From NCBI RefSeq assembly GCF_019175285.1, contig NC_056527.1, forward strand, positions 111,728,799-111,792,798: a DNA stretch of 64,000 bases, given 5' to 3'. Both the position numbers and the translations under genes were made by a program. Origin of the DNA: Sceloporus undulatus (lineage: Eukaryota; Chordata; Lepidosauria; Squamata; Phrynosomatidae). This document shows, piece after piece, positions 48,738 to 60,600 of this stretch (the first letter of the stretch is position 1; each line of letters begins with the position of its first letter). The notes beneath the pieces were generated by a model, which ran no database searches, was not told the DNA's origin, and saw only the letters and a list, made by a program, of their open reading frames with translations.

Positions 48738-50057
48738 CAAAACGGTCTCACCGAGTTTCCACAGCAAGCTGTCCAAACAATGTACTGAAAGACTGCAACC
48801 AAATCTGTGCCTTTTCATCACCTCAGAATTTATAATCTGGAATGGAGGGGAATGTGAAAATTTGTCCCAGATTTGAGTGGACAAGATGGATATTCTCACA
48901 TGCATGTGGACTGCACTCTATAGCCCCATTGTTATGGGACTGAAGGGAGGGGTTAAGAAATACATACATTTGCATGCATAGAGGGGAGAGGGAGAAACAG
49001 AGTGGCCATGGCATACTGTAATTTATTAAACTGGGGTGACTTCCAAAGGGAGAACTGTGTGTGGACAATGCTCCCGAATTTGCCATGATGTTTGTGGTGA
49101 TCATGAAGACAAGCATGTGTGGTTGCTGCAGACTGGCGTAAGCAAAGGGTAAATTGGATTTTCATGTCAGTTTAGACACACCTTTAGTTAAAGGCCTGTA
49201 GTTCATTTGTAAAAATCCTGCTCTGCAAACATGAGGTCATAGAGGCAATCCCTGCCATTTCCAAGGAAGGCTGCAAAAGCCCTTCTTCTGAAATCCTGAA
49301 GAGCCACTACCAACAGTGAAGAGCAACATTGAATTAGATGCTGGTGTTGCCTGGTTCACAAGTTAACATTCCCATCTGTTTCTTTGTTAACCCACAAATC
49401 CAGATTGCAAGTGTATTATGTAACCAGCATCTAGCCTCAAAAGTGGCTCATCTCATGTCTGCAAACAGAGCCATCTGCTTGAGCTTTTATATATCCTAGC
49501 TGGCTACAATGACCAAGGACAAGGAATTCTTAGGTGCTTCCTTTTGTGTTTCATCACCTTGGTAACAATTTGGCTATCTACTTTAACCCTTATCTTGCAT
49601 TGGCATAAAAGACTTAGGTCAGGGTCAACACCTGGTGTAGTGAAACGCGTATTTGGGAAGATTGATCCTCATGACTTGATTCTGAGCTTTCTGTAGGCAA
49701 CTGGATGATGCTGGAAATAAATTATCGACTAGATAGGTCTTGTTATGATCCAGAAAGGCAAGAAGTGCTTTCTCATTTTTAAAAATCTCCTTCACCTTTT
49801 TATCCCTTTACAGCATAATCCTGTCTGGAGTAAGTGCATCTCACTTCAGTTGCACATGTGCTGATCATGTGTTTGACCTCTCCCCAGCCATTTCTTCCCC
49901 AAGTCCCTACTGCTGCTAAATGTGTGCCAGTTCTAGGAAAAATCATGCAGTGAGTTTTCCACTCCTATGTGGAGGGCATGTCTACATTGGCAAAATGAAC
50001 CACTTTCCCCCCAGCAGGATCTGGTGTCTTTAAGGTATTTAGGTCCTAGTCAGTATA
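48738..50057. other. Intergenic, nothing recognised
   Basis: About 1.3 kb between two SINEs. Short open frames here have no recognisable product. Confidence 0.5.
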
Positions 50058-50287
50058 TGTGTGTTTTGTGTCCCTTCAAGTCATTTATGACTTATGGTGA
50101 CCCTAAGGTGAACCTATCACAGGGTTTTCTTGGCAAGATTTGTCCAGTGGTTTGTTATTGACTTCTCCTGAGGCTGAGAGAATGTGACTTGCCCAAGGTC
50201 ACCCAGTGGGTTTCATGGCCGAGTTGGAAATCGAACCATGGTCTCCAGAATGATAAACCAATATTCAAACCACTATGCCATGTATAC
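50058..50287 (-). mobile_element. tRNA-derived SINE (Sauria SINE type)
   Basis: CTTCAAGTCATTTATGACTT, TGGTGACCCTAAGGTGAACC and CTTGCCCAAGGTCACCCAGT are well preserved. The head ends at AACCACTATGCCATGTA. Confidence 0.85.
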
Positions 50288-50345
50288 CACATCAACATAA
50301 TTATGTGGAAAGGGAAGCAGAAGTGGTGAAACAAAGGACTCAGAG

Positions 50346-50482
50346 CAGCAATCTCCAAACTTGGGTTCTCCAGATGGTTTGGGACTTTAGCTCCTAGCAT
50401 CCCTGAACATCAGCCAAGCTGGCTGGGACTTCTGGGAGGTGAAATCCAAAACACCTGGATGACCAACATTTGGGAACAACTG
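50346..50482. mobile_element. Short hAT-like MITE, decayed
   Basis: Imperfect inverted ends CAGCAATCTCCAAACT and ATTTGGGAACAACTG. The flanks ACTCAGAG and GCTTAAAG agree at five of eight positions, which could be a decayed 8-bp target duplication. Confidence 0.5.
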
Positions 50483-50490
50483 GCTTAAAG

Positions 50491-51157
50491 CTATTATATT
50501 TTATCTGTCTTCTGACATCACTGTCATCCAGTCCTGGAAAACATGAAACCAAAATCATATAAAATCAAGTCTAAATGGAAACTATTTATACAAAAGTTTA
50601 AAGACTACAACTTAGAAACAAAATATAGAACACAAATTTTATTTGGGAGTGGGTCCCAGCAATTTGTTAAGACCTCCTTGGGACCACCAAAGCATCTGGA
50701 TCTCCCCTACAATTAAAAAAACATATCAGGCAAAAGATCACCCAAAAATCCACTCTAGCCCTCACAAAGAGGCTCTAAAACGAAGTAGTATGGCCCTCTA
50801 TATTTCCCTCAAATAAAAAAGAATTGGCTAAAAATAAGCCCGTATAATCAATCTAAAGCTGTCTGCTTGGGCAAGGAGTGTAGGTATACAACTAGTCCCT
50901 GTTCTACCATAGTTGCTCTGGTTTAGGATGTAGGCTTCATTTCACATACACGGTGTAACTCAGCCACCATAAGTAGGGTTGGCATATTTACCAGCAGTCA
51001 CCCAACAAGAAATCTGTGAGGGTATAGAATTCAGAAGAAGCCATAGGATGGGATTTGGTACAGGGAAAAGCTTATCAATATACAAAAATACCCCCCCCCC
51101 CCCCGTGAAACCACAAAGAACAGGATGAAGCACTTCCCATAGGTCATAATACTCATA
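50491..51157. other. Intergenic, nothing recognised
   Basis: Unique-looking sequence. A run of 14 C is present at 51091-51104. Confidence 0.5.
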
Positions 51158-51362
51158 GGACCTTTTATACAGTAATCACTATAGCATTATATTCCACCTT
51201 GACTGCCATGGGAATTGCAGTTTAAGGAAGGGAATTTGGAATTCTCATCCAGGCAGCCCTCATGCTTCACCAAACTACAAAACCCAGGGTCCCAGAGGAT
51301 GCAGCCACAGCAGTTAAAGTGGAATCATAGTGCCTTTATTAGGCACTGTGAAAAGGCCTCCA
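51158..51362. mobile_element. Foldback MITE
   Basis: Ends GGACCTTTTATACAGT and ACTGTGAAAAGGCCTCC are inverted repeats. Arms include CTATAGCATTATATTCC against GGAATCATAGTGCC. It resembles the foldback at 58757-59187 more than the 60780 one. Confidence 0.68.
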
Positions 51363-51650
51363 ATTTAAGTTCTTTTGTACAGTTCAATCCCAAGGAATAT
51401 GGTCTGTCCAATCTGGGGTCAGCCAACTGCAAGGAGGTCAAGAATGACAAAGTTATGCCTTCTTTTAGAAGCAGAAAATGCCCTCCATGCAGCTGGAGCT
51501 CCTATTTTTGGACTGTTTACTAAACTGGGCCATCAACATATTCTAAAAAGATAAAAGGCCCCCAGGTCCACAGCCATATCCATAGTGAGTCCATATCCCT
51601 GGAGTTTGCATTTCTCCTCACAGGAATTTCACATTATTCCATTCAGGCAT

Positions 51651-54600
51651 TTATTTGTAGAGGCCAAGAGAAGGGCTGTGGTAGAAACACATATAGGCAT
51701 CGCAAAGCAGACGTCGGGCATAAGTGGGCAAGGATTTGGGATCCAGGCTCTGGAGCTCCTCTGGGGACATTTCCAAGTAGGCTGCCACTTCTGAGCAGGG
51801 TGTGACGCGTGGGATGTTAAAGCCATTCAAGCCACCTGGAAAATAGGATGAGGAAGGGATAAAGACAGGAGGCTGGACATATCTGGAAGAGGTGATCATG
51901 CTCAGTAAAGTGGAAGGCAGTAGGAAAAGGGAAAGGGCACACTACAGATGGATTGATTCAGTCAAGATAGTTGAGAGTTTGCAAGAGTAAGTGGAGCAGG
52001 GCAGATGACTGGGGATCTTGGAGGTCTCTTATTCACAGGGTCACTGTAAGCCAAAGTTGACATGATGCAAATGACAACAACAACAACAAAACAAACAAAA
52101 AAAACCGCACAGGAGCATGCAAACTACAGCCTTCCTATTCTTGTACTACAACTCCCAGCATCTTTTACTACTGCTTTGGGGCCACTGGTTCAGAGCAGCT
52201 CTTCAATACTTAGATATTTTCTGTTGGAAATATGTGGGGTTTTTTTCCAGAGTTGAGCTAGCTGTAATATGACAAGGTGTTTCAGAAGAGGGTAGTCATC
52301 ACCTTTTCTGTAGGTGGGATGAGTTACAGCCACAACTATGGATGCTGATTATTACCCCTTCCAGACCTTTCCAAGGGGGCTGGTTAACCATGCTTCCATT
52401 GCTACAATTACCAACACCAAGGCAGAGCTGGGGGTGTTCCTCCTAACTTGATTTTCACTTTCCATGGATTATTACAGGAGCTGTAGTCCAACAACATCTG
52501 GAGGACTGTACTTTGCCCTCCCTGAATTAGAGGAAAGGAAAGGAGGTGGTGATGACAAGTGGACTTGGAATAAAAGAGCAAGACAAAGGAAGGAAGACAT
52601 CAAAGGTCAGGGTAATCTAAAGATGACAAACAAGAGTTATTTCTCCTCTCTTTACAAAATTCTGAATCTGTCCACCATACGTGGGTGCGATAGGAAGTAC
52701 AATGAGCCCCTGGTATCCACTGAGGTTTGTTCCAGGACCTTCCGTGAATATCAAAATTTGTGGATGTTCAAGTCCCAATAAATGCAAAGGATAGTCAAAT
52801 GGTGTCCCTTATATAAAATGGCAAAAATCAAGGTTTGCTTTTTAGGATTTATGTATTTTTTGAATATTTTCATGGACACTTAAATCCATGAATAAAGAAC
52901 CCGTGTATACTGAAGGCTGGCTATACTTCCTGTTCATCACAGGAGAAGATTTCTGGTACCTTACCCTCACGGTCAGCCATACTGTCGAAGAAGAGCCACT
53001 GGTGGACATCAGGGCCGTGGCGGGTAAATGCTACATAGTGGCTGGTTTCAATACAGAGGACCCCAAAGAGCTGCATTGTCTGCCGGGGAATGACTTCAGG
53101 CAGGGAGCCTGAGTGGGAGAGTTCCTCTGGCAGATGCAGAGGGCGAGGCTGATGGCCACGACGAGACCGGTGCTTATGAACCTGCAGAGCCAACCAAGTG
53201 ACAGAGGAAACAGAATTTTCCTTGGTAAAAGGAAAGCTGACCAAAATACAACCAGAGGCACCCCCTTTCCAAAAAAGGACTCTCTGCCTTTGCTGATTAT
53301 TAAGCCTCACACAATCATGAACACCTTAAATGGATCCACTGACATAAAATGAGGATGAGAAATATCACAGTGCTTCCTGGCTCAAAAATATGGTGAATAT
53401 TGTTTTTCTCAAATATAAGGTGAGCATAACACTGAGTGTTAACTGAGCCTTGGGAGACTAGGGTTTAAATCTCCTTTGCCATGAAAACCCAGCAGTTGTT
53501 TGCCTGGATGAAAGAACCTTCCCACATTCTGGCCATTTACTCATGCAGTTTTCACCTATACAATTTACATGAAAGCATTCCCTGGAAGCAGACAACATGA
53601 GGTGATTGAACGACAGACCTCTTCAAATGCTATAAAGTACAGAAGAGGACAGAATTAGATTTAACAAGCTTATGTTATAGAAGTGTAGAGTTTGGTTGAA
53701 CATTATGAGAAATGCCTTCACTGTAAGAGCAATTCCACAAAGACGTTAACTTTCTAAAGAAGTAGTGGTGACCCTTTAAGCCCTTTAGCTATTTTGAATT
53801 ACAGCTTCCATAATCTCTGACCTTTAGGCATGATGGGTGGAACATCTAGGAGCCAAATCCAAACAACAGCTGGAAAACCAAATATTCCCTACCACAACCT
53901 ACAAAATAGCATGTTCTCCCATCATAAGCTAATGAAGCAGAGGCCAGATGTGTTGAAGATATTTTTTGACAATTAAACAGAGAACATCAGAGAGGGTGAC
54001 CTAGAGTCTTTAAACAGAGGTTGAATAGGCATCTTTCAGGAGTGCTTTAGTTGTGTACTCTTGCATGGCAGTTTGGACTATGGCCCCTTCCAAATCTTTG
54101 ATTGTATAGTTCTATGAACTTCTGGGTGGAAGAAAATGAGATGCTGTCGGGAGTATACGGCTTACAACAATCCGTTCAATTCCATGTCAAGCAAGTGTCT
54201 CCTAGAATTCTCCCCTACACTGAGAAACTGAGCCAAACATACCTGTTGACTGCAAATCCTGCAGAACTGTTTGATCTGTCTAACGCCAAAACTGGAGTCT
54301 CCGTAGCAATCCATACACTCATTCACAGCCAACTCTTGGCAAATTGAACACTCCCGAGGATCTGCAATGGATTAGTTAAGACATATTTGGGTCAGTCAAA
54401 GAAGTGGATAAATAAATGGGTCTAAGAGCAAGTCATATCTGAAGCCTTACCAAAATGAATAAACAGGCTGTTGTGCTCTGGCCAGGTCATTAAAAGACGT
54501 GACTCACTGGATAATACTCCATAAATTTGAAAACAACAAGTAAAGAAGACAAGGGGACTGAGGGCCCAAATAGACAGGCCAAATAAAGCTGCTTCGGGTC

Positions 54601-57600
54601 ACTTTGGAGGTATGCTATTTAAATGATGCATGCATCCTAAGAAGGCCAGAAGCTGTGCCAAAGCCACGCTCCATTGTTCACAGGGGCAGCTACAAAAGGA
54701 AAGCATTGCCTCTAAACAAGGCAAAAGAATAGCAATGGAAAACCCATTGTGCAGGTCCTTGCTTTGCTTCCAGGCAAGTTGGAAATGCAGGATTTCTCAA
54801 ATTAAGTCTAACTTTCTGCTTCTCATTCCTTCCTCAGTATCCTAAGTGTCCATTAATGGCTTTCCCTTCTCCTGTTCTGTTTCATTCCTTACTTTCTTCT
54901 AGGAGGTCAGTGAGGTCAAGTTCCAGGCTGGGCTGAATGGTTCGGAAGGCCTTGAAGTTCTTTCCATTTCGTGGCATCTGGAGGATGAGACAGGAGGGGG
55001 CCTGCCAAGGAAGTAAGGAAGACATGAGGTAGGAAAAGGATAGATTATTATGGATGGGGGCCTTTTCACTGCTCACCTCACAGATTGGTTGAGGTCTCCT
55101 TAAAACAGGAGGCCTTTGTTTTTGGGACCTTTCATATGATGTTGAAAAGCCTCTTTCCCACATCCCTTTCTCCTCTCCATGCTACTCACTAAACTACTGG
55201 TGGTCTACTGTCAGGGGTTAAGAGACTGCATTGGTGTTCATGAGACTTTGGAGGGTTGTACAAACTAGGGTTGCTTGACTGAAAACTGGATCCATCTCTT
55301 GTACATAAGAGGAAATTTCAGCATTTGTTATCTCACAACCCTGTGACAACCAGGACCTGTCAAAATCCCCTCTTCTACACAACCATGAAAGGAAGATGAA
55401 GGCCTCTCCAGTTTTCATTCTGGCAATCCTAGCACATTTATACCCCACAACAAAAATAGAATATTTCATGCCCCCAAATACCCAAACAGAGGTGAAGCAG
55501 CAGATTTGCCACATTTTTTGGGTTCTATGAGAGCTATTTTAGGCTCAGGAAATGCTTTTTCCCACAACAAGAAATGACCCAGAAGTCAACTTTTCCAAAA
55601 GCAAAGGTAGGGGTACGGAAAGGAATGACTGCACACTTTGGCTTCAGGGAACTGCAAGATTACCTTACTCATGCAATTGCTTTTCCAAATGGAAAAGCAA
55701 CTGTCATTTGGGGAGAGGAAAGAAACCACTGCTGGTATCTCATGGGGAATGTACCTCTGACTACGAACTAATTCAGGGGTAAGCAAAGTATGGCCGTGGG
55801 CCAAGGACAACCACCCAAGCCCTCAATTAAAAAAATATTGCATGATTTTCAGGCATATGTTTTGCCTAAAAATCTGCAGAGTGCCCCTTCCAAATTGCAG
55901 AAACACCCCAGACCTGTAGCAAAAGGCCCCCTGTCCCTCCAAATACATCTATGTTCCCCAGAGTTCTTTTTTAAAATAGCATCCAAATGTGACACCAGGT
56001 CACTCCTGCCTTCCATTTTGGGAAGGACTCAGATGAAGATAGATGTGTTTGGAAATGCCTGGGGGTGGGGGGTGAATGCCACCCCCAGCATTCTCAAACA
56101 TATGTACCTTCATCTGAGTCCTTCCCAAGATGGAAGGCAGGAGTGACCTGGTGTCACTTTTGGATACTATTCACGCTTCACAGGATGCAGGGTGGGTAAA
56201 GCTAACTTGACCACAGCACTGAATGTAGGACTGACTCTGCAGTAGGGGTTATGGTGGCTTTGTTTACCTTTATTGAGGAGGAAGTTGTGGGCAAATCTGG
56301 CTCCTCCAAGAGAATAATGGGATTGGGAAGGTAGCCAAGTTCCTCAGTGTCATCGAGACTGTAGAAAGCTCAAGTTATAGTATCTCCCCACTGCAAGCTT
56401 GTACTCTGCTCCTGCCCCAGAACATATGAAGTGTGGGGCAACAGGGAAAGAGGTCAGTTCTAACCAACTGGCCACTTCTGGATCTTACCTCTGTGAACTT
56501 GAGGTCCCCAGTAACCAAAGACCCCTCAAGAAGCTCTTGAACTGTGGGCACCACTCGACGTGGGTGGTCCTCAACAAATATCTGGTAAAAGATACAGCCA
56601 TGGGGATCTTTGCCAGCTGAGCTGCATGGAAAGGAGAGAGAGTACAAAGTGAGAATGATGGAATCATAGAATCATAGTTGGAAGAGACCGCACGGGCCAT
56701 CCAGTCCAAACCCCTGCCATGCAGGAAATCCAAATCAAAGCATCCCCAACACAAGGCCACCTAGCCTCTGCTTAAAGACCTCCAAGGAAGGAGACTCCAC
56801 TACACTCTGAGGAAGGAGTGTGTTCCACTGTCGGACAGCCCTTACTGTCAGGAAGTTCCTCCTAATGTTGAGGTGGGATCTCTTTTCCTGCAGCTTGCAT
56901 CCACTGTTCTGGGTCCTGTTCTCTGGAGCAGCAGAAAACAAGCTTGCTCCCTCTTCAATATGACATCCTTTCAAATATTTAAACAGGGCTATCATATCAC
57001 CTCTTAACCTTCTCTTCTCCAGGCTAAACATCCCCAGTTCCCAGAGTCGTTCCTCATAGGGCATGGTTTCCAGACCTTTCACCATTTTAGTCGCCCTCCT
57101 CTGGACATGCTCCAGTTTCTCAATGTCCTTTTTGAATTGTGGTGCCCAGAACTGGACAGGTGGGGCCTGAGCAGAGCAGAATACAGTGGCACTATTACTT
57201 CTCTTGATCTAGACACTATACTTTTATTGATGCAGCCTAAAATTGCATTGGCCTTTTTAGCTGCCGCATCGCACTGTTCACTCATGTTCAACTTGTGGTC
57301 TACTTGGATTCCAATATCCCTTTCACACATAGTTTCATTCAGCCAGGTGTCCCCCATCCTATATCTGTGCATTTTATTTTTCTGCCCTAAGTGCAGTACC
57401 TTAAATTTCTCCATATTGAATTTCATTTTGTTAGCTTTGGCCCAGCTTTCTAGTCTATTCAGGTCATTTTGAATTTTGATCCTTTCCTCTGGAGTATTAG
57501 CTGTTCCTCCTAATTTGGTGTCATCTGCAAATTTGATAAGTATGCTCGGAATTCTGTCATCCAGGTCATTGATAAAGATGTTGAATAACACTGGGCCCAG

Positions 57601-60600
57601 GACAGACCCCTGTGGGACCCCACTGGTCACTTCCCTCCAGGATGAAAAGGAGCATTGTTGAGCACCCTTTGGGTTTGGCCGGTCAACCAGTTACAAATCC
57701 ATGTAACAGTTACTTTGTCTAGCCCACATTTTACAAGCTTGTTTGCAAGAATGTCATGGGAAACCTTGTCAAAGGGCAACATCACTAGAAACAGGGACAG
57801 TGTGAAAGTGAAGCGAAGGAGATCTGTGTACAGAAGTAACTAAGGTCCCATACAGACAGGCCAAAATAAAACTGCTTCAGGTCACTTTGGAGGTATGCTG
57901 TTTAAATGATGCTTGCATCCTATGAGTCCGGAAGCTGAGCCAAAGCAGTGCTCCAGTCCTAAGGACTGGAGCACAGCTTTAGTGCAGCTTCTGGCCTTTT
58001 ATGATAGGTGTGTCATTTAAACAGCATACCTCCAAAAAGATTCGAAGCAGCTTTATTTTTGCCTGTCTGTATGGGCCATAGGTTAGATCCTACTGAGTTT
58101 CAAATTTGTATTTTTTTTTCTTTGTCCTGAGCACATGAACTCATTAATTTATTAAAACATTGCTATACTGCCATTCACCCCTACAGACACCACCAATATG
58201 GTTAACATTGCAAAATGTGATGAAAGCAATGCAAACTCCACCAAAAGTTAGCAAAGTGAAAGAAACAACAGAAACCTGCCAATTAAAAGTAATCATCCAA
58301 TTAAAATGCCTTAGGAAACTAGAGAGATTTGAGGTGGCAACAAAACAGTTGCAGTGTTGACAACAGTTTCCTCTCCGTGGGGATCCCCATAATTGAGTCT
58401 TTCCCATGTTGACGCAGAGGACACCTGCGGTACTTCAGAGAAGAAAACCCCTGGTGATTTTATGTTATTTCTATTTTCTCTGCCTCCTCCACCACCACCC
58501 CTCCCACCTCTGTTTCTTCCTCTCTCATTCTAGGATCAAACTGTTCATTTCTCTTTTTAAAAGTTTTTAGTTCTCTACAAAAGTAGGCCTGAAATCGCAG
58601 ACAAAAAAAAGGAGGAAAAAGTCTAGTCAGGCTGCAAAAACTAAGATAGGAATCAGTTAGGAACTGAGGTGGGTGAGAATCAAGGCTTAGTTGCTCTACT
58701 GAACTCATTGAACCTCACCATAACTAACAGAGGCAGCAGAAAAATATATGTAGCCAGGGGCCCTTTCACACAATACACTTACAGCAATATGATTCTACTT
58801 TTAAGTGCTATGGCTGCCTTTCATGGAAATATAAAAGCTCTCTAACTAATTATTCTGAATGTATGTGTGTATGTGCTTTCAAGTTGCCTGTTACATTACA
58901 ATGAAATCACAAATTTCATAGGGCCTTCTCGGCCAAGGTATACTCAGAGGAGGTTTTGCCAGTTCCTTCCTCTGAAATACAGCCTACAGCACCTGGTTTT
59001 TGTTGACAGTTTCTCATCAAAGTACTAACCAGGGCTGACCCTGGATAGCCTGCAAGATCAGACTGGTGTCTTTAGGATATTTTAATACCACTTTCTACAC
59101 TTCAAATCCCAAAGTTCCACAGGCTTGAACCATGGCTATTAAAAGGGAATAAAAGTGCTATAATTCCATAGTGTGAAAGATTCCCATGTCAGGGTGGGAA
59201 AGGTGTGGCCTTAGATGTACTGTGGAGCTGCTGCGCCCAGCATTCCTCACAGTGGGTCATGCTTGCTGGATTGCTTGGAGTTGCAGGCCAATAACATCTG
59301 GAGGGCTACACAATTCCCACCCCTGATCTATGCAAGTTTCCTTGACTCATCTAAATAGTACAGCTGGGCTGCACAGACAGAGAGTTAGAAGACCAGTTTG
59401 GGCACCACCAGACCCTTAACACTACCCTATATCGCTCCTGGTGGCAACCAGAAGTATTTTTCCAGATGACCAGAAATCATTTCCAGTCTCCATCAGGCAT
59501 TTCCTCCCACTGTTTTACTCGGCTTCAGAGTTCAAACTGTTTTTTGTAAAAAAACCCACCCTAATGTTTTTTAGGAGAGGATTATCTGATTTCCAAAATT
59601 CTTGGTCATTTCCTAGATGTGTCAGAGACCCCATACACTCTGTGGGCTACGTGTTGTTGCTGTGTGCCTTCAAGTCATTTCTGATTTATGGTGACCCTAA
59701 GATGAATCAATCACACGGTGTTCTTGGCAAGATCTGTTCAGAGGGGATTTGCCTTCCTCCGAGGCAGAGAATGTGACTTGCCCAAGGTCACCCAGCGAGT
59801 TTCCATGGCTGAGCAGGGATTTGAACCTTGGTCTCTAAAGTCCTAGTCCAACACTCTGACCACTACACTATAGTGGCTCCACCTTTTAGTACAAGCTGAA
59901 AAAAATTATTCTGTAAGTAACTTGGACCAGAATTCTGGTATGATTTGGTTCAGATCAAATACACAATCCCACATAGGACTGCACATAGAAACCTGCATTT
60001 GAGGAAATGGACTGTAATACATGAAAGCTTTTATTAGATATTTGTATTTCCCCATTAGCCTCTACGGTCCTATCTAGTGGTTGCCTGTTCATGCTAAAAC
60101 AACCCATAAATACAATCCCTGATGCATAGCAAGGCCCATGAATCACAGGGTTTGTAAGCTCACCGGATCTGAAAGAGTGGTTCCATTTTCAGTACCCGAA
60201 ATAGAAGGGTAAGAAATTCTTCCGGGTCTGTGAGGGGGAAGAGAGAGAATACGCTGTAATCAAGGTCCTTCATTCAAACAACTCTTCTCTCTCACAGCTT
60301 TCTCCTTTCATGCTGCCCTTGTGTTCTCCATTTCCCATAAAACTCTTTTAACTGGAAGGGGCAGCAACATGTGGGCTTCCAGATGCTGCTGGATTCCCAC
60401 TCCCATCAATATTTAAAATACTACAGCTATCTTCTTTGGTAACATGGTTTTATTCCACAATTTAAGAACTGAATTTTAATGGAAAAAGTAAAAAAACCAA
60501 AAACCAACACCCTATGGATTGGATCCACTGCTCTACACAGTCACAGAAGCTTGCTACCATTTTAATTGTTGTGGATCCATAACAGAGAATCCTGGGATTT

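Noticed and set aside
57079-57630. 183-codon frame with FADDTKLGG as a host gene
   Set aside because: It is the CR1 reverse transcriptase.
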